64,000 nucleotides of DNA from Chryseobacterium candidae (GTDB lineage Bacteria > Bacteroidota > Bacteroidia > Flavobacteriales > Weeksellaceae): the NCBI RefSeq assembly GCF_004916905.1, contig NZ_SDLV01000019.1:62001-126000 (forward strand), written 5' to 3'. The translations under genes and the position numbers were made by a program. The notes under the pieces were generated by a model. It was not told the origin of the DNA, did no database searches, and was given only the letters and a program-made list of their open reading frames with translations. Shown here piece by piece: positions 25,836-35,076 of this stretch; the stretch's first letter is position 1; each line of letters opens with the position of its first letter.

Positions 25836-26175
25836 CTTTAAATAATAAAGTGGCTGCCTCCTATGTTTGCAGTCAGTTACGAGCGTGGGCTGTCGCTCCT
25901 GCTGGGATTAACAAAATTTAAAATAGCAAAATGTTAAATGTTTAGGTTCTTTCTATCCGCTTAATACCGGATTATTGGCTTTATAACCCTTACACCATCT
26001 TTCTGCCGGAATAATTCGTGATGGGTAAAAAAGTACCACATCTGTTAAAAACATCAATATTATCATTCTATTAAAAGTAAAATTGTTTATATTTAGTTAG
26101 ATATATTCAAAAAAATCCATGCTGTAAAAGGCAGGATAATTGCAATAATCTACAAAATCACACAAAATAATACTT
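25836..26175. other. Gene-free stretch before egtD
   Basis: About 340 bp with no convincing frame. The last 120 bp are strongly A+T-rich, as expected for a promoter region. No clear TAnnTTTG box with a matching -33 element could be chosen. Confidence 0.4.
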
Positions 26176-27156
26176 ATGAATGTACAGCTGGACCCACAAT
26201 CTAAGACTGAAAAGAATGCTGATCATTTCCGTTCAGATATTTTGAACGGACTTAAAAATACTCCTAAAAAATTATCTTCAAAATATTTTTACGATAAGAT
26301 AGGAGATCATCTTTTTCAGCAAATTATGGATATGCCTTCCTATTATCTGACCCGTTGTGAACTGGATATTTTCAAAAATAAAACAGATGAACTTATTGAT
26401 CTCCTTATTCCCGGAAATGAATCTTTTGACCTGATTGAATTAGGGGCAGGAGACGCCATGAAATCCACCTATTTACTTGAAAAGCTGATCAGCAAAGGGG
26501 TTAACTTCACTTATATGCCGATTGACATCTCAGGAAATATTCTTTCCATACTTCATAAAAAACTGAGCAGCCAGTTTCCGGAAATCAAAATAACCTGTCT
26601 GGAAGGAGATTATTTTGAAATGCTTCAAAAAGCAGCTTCATTATCTGACCGGAGAAAAGTTGTGTTATTTCTGGGAAGTAATATCGGAAATATGACTCCG
26701 GAAGAGGCCGAAGATTTCTGTCTGCATCTGAATAAAAATTTATCTCAAAAAGATCGTGTCCTGATAGGTTTTGATCTAAAGAAAAATCCGCATATTATCC
26801 TGAATGCCTACAATGATAAAGAAGGAATTACAGCTTCTTTTAACCTTAATCTTCTTACCCGCATTAACAATGAACTGGGCGGTAATTTTGATCTGAAACA
26901 ATTTCAACATTACCAGACTTATGATCCCGTTACCGGAGCCTGCAGAAGTTTTCTGATAAGCCTTATCAGACAGGATGTGACTATTGACAATACCAGGATT
27001 TCTTTTGAAGAAAACGAATTGATCGATATGGAAATTTCCCAAAAATTTTCTTCCGAAAAAATCAGGGAATTAGCCAAAAAAACAGGTTTTACCATCACAG
27101 GAGAGATCAATGATTCTAAAAAATGGTTTGTAGATACCATCTGGCAGGTACAATAA
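26176..27156 (+). CDS. egtD: L-histidine N-alpha-methyltransferase (EgtD)
   Basis: A 326-residue SAM-dependent methyltransferase of the EgtD family. The N-terminus carries the family signature KLSSKYFYD, then MPSYYLTRCE. The SAM-binding loop is ELGAGDAMKS near residue 87, and LFLGSNIGN near residue 163 is typical. EgtD trimethylates histidine to hercynine, the first step of ergothioneine synthesis. egtB follows after 89 bp and two transporter genes after that, so the four probably form one unit. The length matches the family. Confidence 0.92.
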   Translation: MNVQLDPQSKTEKNADHFRSDILNGLKNTPKKLSSKYFYDKIGDHLFQQIMDMPSYYLTRCELDIFKNKTDELIDLLIPGNESFDLIELGAGDAMKSTYLLEKLISKGVNFTYMPIDISGNILSILHKKLSSQFPEIKITCLEGDYFEMLQKAASLSDRRKVVLFLGSNIGNMTPEEAEDFCLHLNKNLSQKDRVLIGFDLKKNPHIILNAYNDKEGITASFNLNLLTRINNELGGNFDLKQFQHYQTYDPVTGACRSFLISLIRQDVTIDNTRISFEENELIDMEISQKFSSEKIRELAKKTGFTITGEINDSKKWFVDTIWQVQ

Positions 27157-27245
27157 AAAGAGATGATACACACAACGCATCTGCAAAAGTGAAAAAATAA
27201 AATATCCTTCTTTCATTGAACTTCAATCATTAAAAACTAAAAGAC

Positions 27246-28415
27246 ATGACCCCAGAGATCATCACAAAAGATATTACTAAAAAGTATATGGACATCCGCA
27301 GACGTTCTGAAGAAATCTGTGCCCCGCTGGAAATAGAAGATTATGTGGTACAGCCGATTGTAGATGTAAGCCCTCCGAAATGGCATCTTGGCCATACCAC
27401 ATGGTTTTTTGAAACCTTCATTCTTACCCAGCATTTTCCGGATTACAAGGTTTTTGATCCGCAGTATAATTTTGTTTTCAACAGCTACTATGAGACTATC
27501 GGAGCGCGGGTGATCCGGACCGACCGCGGAAACCTCAGCCGTCCTTCTGTTTCAGAGGTGTATCAATATCGAAAATATGTAGATGAGCATATGGAAGCTT
27601 TTCTTGAAAGCTCATTTCTGACAGAAGCCCTTAAACCGCTTTTGGAACTGGGGCTTAACCATGAGCAGCAGCATCAGGAGTTATTAATTACCGATATTAA
27701 ATATATTTTGGGACATAATCCGCTTTTCCCAGCCTATACAAAAGAAAAATCCGGACAAATGAACTCCGGAGATCTGGAAATGCTGAGGTTTTCTGAAGGC
27801 ATCTATGAAATTGGATTTAAAGGAGATGGATTTTGTTTTGATAATGAACTGGGAAGGCATAAAGTATATCTTACAGACTTTGAAATTGCCAGCCGGCTTG
27901 TTACCAATAGTGAATATTTAGAATTTATGAAAGCAGGCGGATATGAAGATTTCAGATACTGGCATGCTGAAGGATGGGACTGGGTGAAACAGAATTCCGC
28001 AAAATCTCCACTGTACTGGCATTATATTGAAGACCAATGGATGTATTACACACTCCATGGCTTACAGGAAATAGACCCTCATGCCCCATTGCGCCACATC
28101 AATTTCTATGAAGCATCTGCTTTTGCCTCCTGGAAAGGAATGCGTCTGCCCACTGAAGAAGAATGGGAAGCGGCTTCGGATTATTTTGACTGGGGAACAC
28201 GCTGGGAATGGACAAATTCTGCTTATCTGCCCTACCCTCATTTTAAGAAAGAAGCAGGAGCTGTAGGTGAGTACAACGGAAAATTCATGATCAATCAAAT
28301 GGTTTTGAGAGGGGCTTCAGAAGCTACTCCCCCGGGACACAGCAGAAATACATACCGTAATTTTTTTCAGCCTGATTTAAAATGGCAGTTCACAGGAATA
28401 AGACTTGCCCAGTAA
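27246..28415 (+). CDS. egtB: Ergothioneine biosynthesis sulfoxide synthase (EgtB)
   Basis: A 389-residue protein with an N-terminal DinB-like domain and a C-terminal formylglycine-enzyme-like (FGE-sulfatase) domain, the EgtB layout. The iron-binding histidines are visible as HLGH near residue 50 and HEQQH (His139, His143). The C-terminal domain has RLPTEEEWEAAS and ends GIRLAQ. EgtB joins hercynine to a sulfur donor using oxygen. No egtC or egtA is nearby, so use of cysteine directly with a lyase encoded elsewhere is plausible, but this is inference. The next gene's ATG follows after 10 bp. Confidence 0.92.
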   Translation: MTPEIITKDITKKYMDIRRRSEEICAPLEIEDYVVQPIVDVSPPKWHLGHTTWFFETFILTQHFPDYKVFDPQYNFVFNSYYETIGARVIRTDRGNLSRPSVSEVYQYRKYVDEHMEAFLESSFLTEALKPLLELGLNHEQQHQELLITDIKYILGHNPLFPAYTKEKSGQMNSGDLEMLRFSEGIYEIGFKGDGFCFDNELGRHKVYLTDFEIASRLVTNSEYLEFMKAGGYEDFRYWHAEGWDWVKQNSAKSPLYWHYIEDQWMYYTLHGLQEIDPHAPLRHINFYEASAFASWKGMRLPTEEEWEAASDYFDWGTRWEWTNSAYLPYPHFKKEAGAVGEYNGKFMINQMVLRGASEATPPGHSRNTYRNFFQPDLKWQFTGIRLAQ

Positions 28416-28425
28416 TTTTTCACCG

Positions 28426-29346
28426 ATGATCACAGTAGAATCCATTTCAAAGAGCTTCAACGGAAAAAAAGCAGTAGATCAAATTTCTTTTCAGGCACTT
28501 GATCAGGAGATCCTTGTTCTTTTAGGAACCAGCGGGTGCGGGAAAACGACTACGCTTAAGATGATCAACCGTCTCATAGAAGCAGATTCCGGAAATATTT
28601 TCATAGATGGCAAAAATATCCGTGATCAGAAAGCCGAGGAACTGAGAAGGGGAATTGGTTTTGTCATGCAACACTCGGGACTATTTCCCCATTATACCAT
28701 TCAGCAGAATATTGCGGTAGTTCCTGAGCTATTGCAATGGGACAAAAAGAAAACAGAAAGAAAAACATATGAGCTTTTGGCCAAGCTTCACCTTTCTGAA
28801 GAGATACTTTCACGATTTCCTCATGAATTAAGCGGCGGACAGCAGCAACGGGCAGGCATTGCCAGAGCACTGATTGCAGACAATCCTGTTTTGCTGATGG
28901 ACGAACCTTTCGGAGCACTCGATAATATTACCAGGGCTGATATTCATTCGGAATTTAAATCGTTGGAAGAACTTAAAAACAAAACCATCATATTGGTTAC
29001 CCATGATGTACAGGAAGCCTTTGAACTGGGCCACCGGATATGTCTGATGGATCAGGGAAAAATTGTACAGATGGGTACTCCCAGGGAAATGCTTTACCAT
29101 CCTGCAACCCATTTTGTGCGCAATTTTTTTGCTGAAAACAGGCTTTTACTGGAATATAAGGTAACGGCTCTACATCATATCAGCCCATTTCTCCCTTCGG
29201 AAAATTCATACTTAAGGCCATACAGTACATCCAATACCAGTGTGTGGGATATTTTACAGCAATTGAGTTCTGATCACCAAAACGCTGAGGTTTACGAGCA
29301 ACTGGTCAGAGCGTTTAATCAGTATAGAAAATCACAGATGGTATGA
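28426..29346 (+). CDS. egtV: ABC importer ATPase, EgtV/OpuCA-like
   Basis: The ATG at 28426 gives 306 residues (MITVESISKSF). The ABC motifs are complete: Walker A GTSGCGKTT, signature LSGGQQQR, Walker B LLMDEPFGALD and the H-loop VTHD. The first 240 residues resemble glycine-betaine/choline-type ATPases (OpuCA, ProV). The C-terminal extension is short and lacks recognisable CBS domains. The last four bases overlap the permease gene (ATGA). Position after egtD-egtB suggests ergothioneine as substrate, but a quaternary-amine osmolyte remains the alternative. Confidence 0.8.
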   Translation: MITVESISKSFNGKKAVDQISFQALDQEILVLLGTSGCGKTTTLKMINRLIEADSGNIFIDGKNIRDQKAEELRRGIGFVMQHSGLFPHYTIQQNIAVVPELLQWDKKKTERKTYELLAKLHLSEEILSRFPHELSGGQQQRAGIARALIADNPVLLMDEPFGALDNITRADIHSEFKSLEELKNKTIILVTHDVQEAFELGHRICLMDQGKIVQMGTPREMLYHPATHFVRNFFAENRLLLEYKVTALHHISPFLPSENSYLRPYSTSNTSVWDILQQLSSDHQNAEVYEQLVRAFNQYRKSQMV

Positions 29347-30911
29347 CGCAGCAACAGAGTTTTTGGCAATTTATTGCTGAACAGCAGGAAAAGCTCACCA
29401 CCCAGATCATTCAGCATCTCGGGCTTACGTTTTTGTCTTTGCTTTTGGCCATCCTTGTTGGAGTGCCTTTAGGAATACTTATTTCCAGAAAAAAAAGACT
29501 TTCCAGCCCGGTGCTGGGCATTGCCGGTATTTTACAAACCATTCCGAGTATTGCATTGCTGGGATTTATGATTCCTGTTTTCGGCATTGGTCCGAAGCCA
29601 GCCATTGCTGCTTTATTGATCTATGCTCTTCTTCCCATTATCCGGAATACCTACACTGGAATTATGGGTGTAGATCCCGCAGTGATTGAAGCTGCTAAAG
29701 CAATGGGGATGAACAAAAGCCAGCTTCTTTTTAAGGTAAAACTTCCTTTGGCCATGCCGGTTATCATTGCCGGTATCAGGACTGCTGCTGTAATTAATGT
29801 AGGAGTGGCTACACTGGCTTCTTTTGTGGCAGCAGGTGGTTTGGGAGAGTTTATCTTCGGAGGAATCTCTCTCAACAATACGAATATGATCATGGCTGGA
29901 GCCATTCCGGCAGCATTATTGGCTGTTTTTCTGGATCAGTTCATTGCCATGATCCAGAAATCAGGTTACCGTTTCTTTCAAAAACTGAAATATATTCTTC
30001 CTGTTATCCTTATTATTCTGGGAGCAGGCTATCTTCTGACTTTTGTATCACACCGGACAATTAAGGCGGGTTTTACACCGGAATTTATGGGTAGACAGGA
30101 TGGGGACATCGGGCTTCGTTCAGTATATGGGCTTAACGTTAATCCCCTTGTGGTAAGTGATGCGATTATGTATAAGGCTGCGTATGAGAATGAGCTGGAT
30201 CTTATCAGCGGATATTCTACAGATGGCAGAATCAAAGCTTATGATCTGTATGTGCTGAATGATGATAAAAAAATATTTCCGCCTTATTATGCAGCCCCTA
30301 TCATCAAAACCAAAACGCTGAAAAAATTTCCGGAATTGGAAAAAACCTTAAATCTATTGGCCGGGAAATTCAATGATTCTATCATGACGGATCTGAATTA
30401 CAGAGCTGATCATCTGCATCAGAATCCTGAAAAGATTGCAAAGGACTTTCTCATCAGAAATAATCTGTATAAAAGCCCAGGAAAAGGAAATGCAGGAACT
30501 GTGAGAATTGGTTCAAAAATCTTTGGTGAACAATATATTCTCGCAGAAATGTATACTATGCTTATTGAAGGGTATACAGATTATAAAGTGGAAACCAAAA
30601 CGGGTTTAGGGGGAACAAAAATATGTTTTGATGCCTTAATGAATGATGCCATAGACTTTTATCCTGAATATACGGGAACAGGGCTTCTGGTGCTTTTAAA
30701 ACCTACAGCAGAGACCATCAGAAATGTTTCCAAAAGTCCCGGCATCACCTATCAGTATGTGAATTCAGTGTTTCAAAAACAATATGGGATCCAATGGCTG
30801 AAACCGTTGGGGTTTAACAATGCCTATGCCCTGATGATGCGAAGAAAGCAGGCAGAAGAACTTCATATCAAAAGCATATCTGATCTTGCCCATTATTTTG
30901 ATGGAAACTAA
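29343..30911 (+). CDS. egtU: ABC permease fused to a circularly permuted substrate-binding domain (EgtU-like)
   Basis: A 522-residue fusion. Residues 1-235 are the OpuCB-type permease, with a coupling loop around VIEAAKAMGMNKSQLL and ASFVAAGGLGEF, ending in a transmembrane anchor (219-236). Residues 243-376 correspond to the second lobe plus C-terminal helix of OpuCC/EgtU binding proteins (STYGL-like SVYGLNV, YSTDGRIKAYDL, FFPPY-like IFPPYY, ELNYE-like DLNYRAD). Residues 386-522 correspond to the first lobe, normally N-terminal (VRIGSKIFGEQ, YPEYTGT, WLKPLGFNNAYAL). The lobe order is therefore reversed. A permease-binder fusion matches EgtU. Likely role: ergothioneine uptake. Confidence 0.82.
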   Translation: MTQQQSFWQFIAEQQEKLTTQIIQHLGLTFLSLLLAILVGVPLGILISRKKRLSSPVLGIAGILQTIPSIALLGFMIPVFGIGPKPAIAALLIYALLPIIRNTYTGIMGVDPAVIEAAKAMGMNKSQLLFKVKLPLAMPVIIAGIRTAAVINVGVATLASFVAAGGLGEFIFGGISLNNTNMIMAGAIPAALLAVFLDQFIAMIQKSGYRFFQKLKYILPVILIILGAGYLLTFVSHRTIKAGFTPEFMGRQDGDIGLRSVYGLNVNPLVVSDAIMYKAAYENELDLISGYSTDGRIKAYDLYVLNDDKKIFPPYYAAPIIKTKTLKKFPELEKTLNLLAGKFNDSIMTDLNYRADHLHQNPEKIAKDFLIRNNLYKSPGKGNAGTVRIGSKIFGEQYILAEMYTMLIEGYTDYKVETKTGLGGTKICFDALMNDAIDFYPEYTGTGLLVLLKPTAETIRNVSKSPGITYQYVNSVFQKQYGIQWLKPLGFNNAYALMMRRKQAEELHIKSISDLAHYFDGN

Positions 30912-31039
30912 ATTTCTGTTGACAGCCCGGATAGATTGAACAAAGACTATCTGTATTTTTTCTCAACAACAGGAAAAGTCTTCTGAAATCCCTCATTTTT
31001 TTCAAAAGCCCTATCTTCGTACCTTAAAAAATTGACAAA

Positions 31040-31585
31040 ATGAAGAAATTCCTATTGCTGGCTTCGGCTGTATTTTTTTTACAATCCTGTGTGGTAAGAA
31101 CTGCTACAAAAGTAGTATCAGGTGCAGTAAACTTAAGTTATAAAGCGGTAAAAGGTACAGTAAACGGAATCAGCTGGGCAGTAAGCAAGGCGAAGGGAAA
31201 AATAGATGAAGACCGTTTGGATGGTACGTGGAAAGTAGTGGGTGTTTATCGTGGTTCTTTTGAGGACTTTTCAAAGGATCAGAATCCTGATGGTTCGTTT
31301 ACGTCGGAATGTACGGAAGGTTTTGACCAGATTGTTTTCAAGGCCAAAAAGTCTAAATTCAAGCCGGTGCACTGCAGCACACAGGATGAAGATTGGGTGA
31401 AATATTCTATGGAGTTTGGAAAAAATCCTTCTACCAAAGAAAAGGAAAATTATATAGAATACAATTCCAGCAATTATATTTCTGTGATAGATGTCACCAA
31501 TAAAACAATGGTTCTGGAAGGCAATCTGATGCCTAAATTAGGGTTTTCCGGTGGTAAATTGTATCTCCTTGAGAAAGTAAAATAG
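31040..31585 (+). CDS. Lipoprotein of unknown function, lipocalin-like size
   Basis: A 181-residue protein with a lipoprotein signal (LLASAVFFLQSC, lipobox Cys at residue 17). The mature part begins with a small helix rich in Ala, Val and Lys, then a beta-rich domain (DGTWKVVGVYRGSF, DQIVFKAKKSKFKPV). The DGTWKV start and the overall size are like lipocalin-type domains of Bacteroidota, but the assignment is uncertain. It would be anchored to the periplasmic or outer membrane. A terminator-like hairpin follows. Confidence 0.7.
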   Translation: MKKFLLLASAVFFLQSCVVRTATKVVSGAVNLSYKAVKGTVNGISWAVSKAKGKIDEDRLDGTWKVVGVYRGSFEDFSKDQNPDGSFTSECTEGFDQIVFKAKKSKFKPVHCSTQDEDWVKYSMEFGKNPSTKEKENYIEYNSSNYISVIDVTNKTMVLEGNLMPKLGFSGGKLYLLEKVK

Positions 31586-31598
31586 AAATACAAAGGGT

Positions 31599-31637
31599 GA
31601 GGTTATTTCAAAAACTGCTCTGCAATAAAATAACCTC
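31599..31637 (+). terminator. Hairpin after the lipoprotein gene
   Basis: GAGGTTATTT (31599-31608) pairs exactly with AAATAACCTC (31628-31637), 14 bp after the stop. The run after it is CTCC rather than T, so termination efficiency is uncertain. Confidence 0.5.
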
Positions 31638-31792
31638 CTCCTGTTACTGAATGACTCCTGCTGCAATGATGATATAATATTGCCACATAGCTTTCGTTTT
31701 ATTTCTGTTCATCCCATTTCATCCTGAAAACAAACACTTATCTATTTCAGATTGACACTCCGATTACACAAATATTTTTATTGTATAAACAG

Positions 31793-33280
31793 TTATCTGG
31801 TTTCTGTCTCTACGATCTTCTTTCCTTCCTTACCCAGATAATGTAGAACCAGCTTCTCATACACTTTATAACCATCATCTACATTGGTAAAAATTACAAT
31901 TCCTTTTCCTGAATTGGGCAATACGATGGTAATACACTGCGTGCCAAGATCGGCGCCGCTGTGGGATAAAGCATAATCACCATTTCCGAGATCATAGATT
32001 TCGAATCCCAATCCGAAGTATTTATTTTCTTTCGTTTTTACCTGTTTTCTGATCATTTCCTGAAAAATTTCCGGTTTCAGATTCTTCCCATTCATGACAC
32101 TGACCATAAAATTCCCGTAATCTGTTATCGTGGTATGGAGATCATCGGCGGCATTAGCCGTTTTATTCTTCACGGTTGGATAAGCTTTACCTTCTTTATC
32201 ATATCCTATGGCAAATCTTGATTCATCGGTATTCTGATCCCAAACATAATTGGTATCATTCATCCTGAGTGGCTGAAAAATAAGTTCATTCGCAAGCTGA
32301 TCGAGTGATTTTCCAAATTTCTTTTCCAGAGCCTTCCGAAGGTATTCAAAACCTTCACCTGAGTATTGGTATTTTGTGCCGGGATCAAACTGAAAATTCA
32401 GTTTTTTGTCTGCATTCATCCATCTCCAGTTGGGAAAGCCAGTCTGATGGCTCAGGATCAATCTGGTGGTTAATTGGGTATGCCTTGGATCAGCCGCAAT
32501 ATCAGGATCAGTCCAGTATGCATCTAAAGGCTCATCAAGCTTCCATTTCCCAAGACTTATCAACCGTAAGGCAACCATTGCTGTAACAGGTTTGGTGAGA
32601 GATGCTACATTGAATAAGGTATTGGAAGGTGCTGAAATTCCGTTCTTTATCCCGCCAAAAACTTTTACCTGCTTTAGCTTCTCATCTTCGATAATTCCCA
32701 GTCCCAGAGCAGGAATATTGTTTTCTTTCAGCCAATTTTGCATCGACTGATCGTTATCAAACATGGTTTCATTATCGGTAGTCTGCTTCGGATGGTGATT
32801 AAAACTCAATGAACTTTTAAGCTTCCACTCAGCATTTTCCAATATCCATAAATGGGTAAACTTTGCTTCCCCGACTAATTTCTCAGCCTGACTCCCCATT
32901 TTTTCATAAAACAGATGATCCCCGTTCTGAATGGCTGCGTAGATCTTTCCGTCTTTATACATGGGATAAATTTCTGTGCTTTTATTAATCAGAACTCTTT
33001 TTATCTGGTAAGTTTCCGGAGATTTGCATAATCCGTTTTTAAAGTCAGTGATAAAATTTTTCCTGTCCTCGAAACCGCCTTTATCGTGATAAAATTCAAA
33101 CCTGTCGCTTAACAGACTTTCCATCTGCTTTATATTGCAGGTATTGTAGCCCACAGAAAAAAACAGGCTGTCTTTCGATATAATGGTTTTGTAAAGAGGA
33201 TCGGTTTTTTCTGTCTGTGCCTGCATGATGTTCACAAACAGAATTAAAAAAGGAAGGATCAACCCTGAAGACTTTGTCAT
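31793..33280 (-). CDS. Secreted serine hydrolase (class C beta-lactamase/PBP-like)
   Basis: The ATG at 33280 gives 495 residues with a signal peptide ending MQAQ. Residues about 25-155 form an extra N-terminal region resembling an NTF2-like domain (FEDRKNFITDFKNG). The hydrolase domain follows, with SxxK in ASLTKPVTA near residue 230, a tyrosine motif YSGEGFEYL and a terminal HSGADLG motif. Such proteins act as esterases, peptidases or beta-lactamase-like enzymes in the periplasm; the true substrate is unknown. The HTH membrane regulator gene lies 89 bp upstream in the same direction. Confidence 0.82.
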   Translation of the reverse strand: MTKSSGLILPFLILFVNIMQAQTEKTDPLYKTIISKDSLFFSVGYNTCNIKQMESLLSDRFEFYHDKGGFEDRKNFITDFKNGLCKSPETYQIKRVLINKSTEIYPMYKDGKIYAAIQNGDHLFYEKMGSQAEKLVGEAKFTHLWILENAEWKLKSSLSFNHHPKQTTDNETMFDNDQSMQNWLKENNIPALGLGIIEDEKLKQVKVFGGIKNGISAPSNTLFNVASLTKPVTAMVALRLISLGKWKLDEPLDAYWTDPDIAADPRHTQLTTRLILSHQTGFPNWRWMNADKKLNFQFDPGTKYQYSGEGFEYLRKALEKKFGKSLDQLANELIFQPLRMNDTNYVWDQNTDESRFAIGYDKEGKAYPTVKNKTANAADDLHTTITDYGNFMVSVMNGKNLKPEIFQEMIRKQVKTKENKYFGLGFEIYDLGNGDYALSHSGADLGTQCITIVLPNSGKGIVIFTNVDDGYKVYEKLVLHYLGKEGKKIVETETR

Positions 33281-33368
33281 TGTTATTTTTTTTGACAAAG
33301 ATTCAATTTCATTTTGTTTTTCTGCTAAAAATGAACCCGACAAAAACCCGACAAAGGCCTGACAGGAT

Positions 33369-33941
33369 TTATATCATACTGAATTTCAGCCTGAAATAGA
33401 GTTTTTTATTTTTATCGATTTCTGCTGCATTGCGAAGGATAATCAACACATTGGAAAGCACAATCAGAATCATAAGGATCAGGGTAAACTGTTTTCCGAA
33501 CTTTAAAAAGATTCCGAGCATGAAGGTAATAGGAGCCATTACTGTCCAGATCATCTGAACCGAAATAATCTGCCTTGCCAGACTGTTTCTCTGTTTCATA
33601 CTGTGCATGAGTATGAGCGGAACAAAAATATTCAGTGGAGGTAAAAGGGTAAAAATTAATGAGGAAAGATTAATGATTTTAATATAAGAATAGTTGATTG
33701 GATTCTCTTCTTCTTTTACTTCTATTTCCACCTCATTTACTTCTGAAAGTACTTGAGGCTGTTCCTGCTGTAATTCAAACTCTTCTATTCCTAAAGTCTG
33801 CGCCAGTACTCTGAGCGTATGTCCTTTAGGTTCTGTTCCTGCTTCTATACGTTGAATGGTTCTTACAGATATTTTTGATTTTTCTGACAGTTCTTCCTGA
33901 GTCAGATTTTTTTGTTCTCTTATGGCTTTTAGCTTGGACAT
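33369..33941 (-). CDS. XRE-type regulator with membrane domain (DUF4870-like)
   Basis: A 190-residue protein. Residues 3-60 form an XRE helix-turn-helix (LKAIREQKNLTQEELSEKS, ISVRTIQRIE). After an acidic linker, residues 85-175 carry three to four hydrophobic helices (IINLSSLIFTLLPPLNIFV and others) like the DUF4870 family. A DNA-binding domain tied to a membrane domain suggests a regulator that senses membrane state. It may control the serine hydrolase downstream, by position only. Confidence 0.8.
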   Translation of the reverse strand: MSKLKAIREQKNLTQEELSEKSKISVRTIQRIEAGTEPKGHTLRVLAQTLGIEEFELQQEQPQVLSEVNEVEIEVKEEENPINYSYIKIINLSSLIFTLLPPLNIFVPLILMHSMKQRNSLARQIISVQMIWTVMAPITFMLGIFLKFGKQFTLILMILIVLSNVLIILRNAAEIDKNKKLYFRLKFSMI

Positions 33942-34008
33942 GGTATGCCTTCCGATTAATTTTCGTCAGCTAATTTACATTTTTTCAGGTCCGGAAACAA
34001 GATACAGA

Positions 34009-34446
34009 TTACTCCTGTTCTTCCTTTGACTTCTTTTTTAAAGTTTCCGCTTCAGAGTTTTTCCCTCCGAAAAGCTTTTGGGTATAGGTATACCAGATTC
34101 CGCATAAAGAGATGACTATCAGTAATGAAATAGTGAGCCACAGCATTCTGAAACCGTAGTTTTCAGCAATAAAAGATCCTAAAAGTGGGGAAAGGAATAA
34201 AGCAGCCGAAAATATTCCTCCAAATAGCCCCATATAAGCCCCTATATTTTTGTCTTCCGCCCTTATAGACGTGATTGCTGATAAAAAAGGGATTACCCAC
34301 ACATTGAATTCCTCCGTCAAGTAGACCCGAAGAAATGGCAGAAACATTGATCCTGAAAGGTAGATCTGCATAATAACAGAAGGCATCCAGGACTCCCTTG
34401 CTAATCCTTTATAAGCATCTGAAAAAAAGTAATGATATTGCTCATG
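34009..34446 (-). pseudogene. MFS transporter remnant with internal deletion
   Basis: The open frame from 34446 down to 34009 starts without a good start codon and reads HEQYHYFFSDAYKGLARESW, the typical N-terminus of one group of MFS permeases. It continues into the first membrane helix (GSMFLPFLRVYLTEE) and then jumps to what looks like helices 10-12 (IGAYMGLFGGIFSAALFLSP, then YGFRMLW). About 270 central residues of a normal permease of about 400 are missing without a frameshift. The remaining 126-residue protein could be translated from an internal ATG but should not transport. Confidence 0.7.
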
Positions 34447-34635
34447 TCACTTTAAGGCCAGTATTTCTTGAATAATTTTTCCGGAAAACACATATACTGC
34501 TTTCTATGGTAATTGAACTGAGTAATCTCCGAAACCCTGAAAAATATCATCTGCTCTTTCCGGGATATGAATGGGCAAATAATAATCCCCCAATGAATGA
34601 GCAAAAAGTTTTCAGGATTCCGGAATTATTACACA

Positions 34636-35076
34636 TTAAACGTTCCTGATCAGCAGATAGAAATGATGAAGATCATAGAACTGATTGTTTTTATAAACAG
34701 CATCAATAGAAATTCCTTCTTCAAGAAAACCGTTGTTTTTCAGCACTTTCATAGAAGCTGTATTATATTCAAAAACTCTGGCAAAATCCGGTTCAGATCC
34801 AGGTTGTTTATGGCATAGTCTATGAGTTTTTTCGTTGAATTGCTGACTATTTTCTTTCCCCTATCCAGAATCCGGGCTCTGCGCTTTTTCTGTACACTTC
34901 AGGTTGCTTAATAAGACTTATCATTCCTGCAAAATGACCATTGTATTCTATCGCAAACGTAAGCTGAGGATCTTCCGCAGATACGATATCAATAAATTGA
35001 AGGGCATCTTTAAGGGTATAGGGATGAGGAAATATATCCCTCATATTGTCCCATACTTTTAAAAATTTCGGGCAGC
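34636..35076 (-). pseudogene. GNAT acetyltransferase remnant, frameshifted and truncated
   Basis: The reverse strand encodes three pieces of a RimJ/RimL-type GNAT domain in different frames. First comes KVWDNMRDIFPHPYT through EPGFWIGE. Then, after a break near 34850, IVSNSTKKLIDYAINNLDLNRI. After another one-base shift, ARVFEYNTASMKVLKNNGF runs to the stop at 34636. The GKG-type acetyl-CoA loop is lost at the first break, and the N-terminus is missing where the piece meets the oxidoreductase gene. The gene is dead unless the sequence contains several errors. Confidence 0.75.

Noticed and set aside
29343-30911. Glycine-betaine/choline (OpuC) transporter as the main call for the ABC pair
   Set aside because: Sequence alone allows it, but the permease-binder fusion and the position directly after egtD-egtB favour ergothioneine; kept as an alternative.
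34597-34818. Plus-strand open frame over the GNAT remnant
   Set aside because: It is the antisense shadow of the recognisable GNAT pieces on the minus strand.
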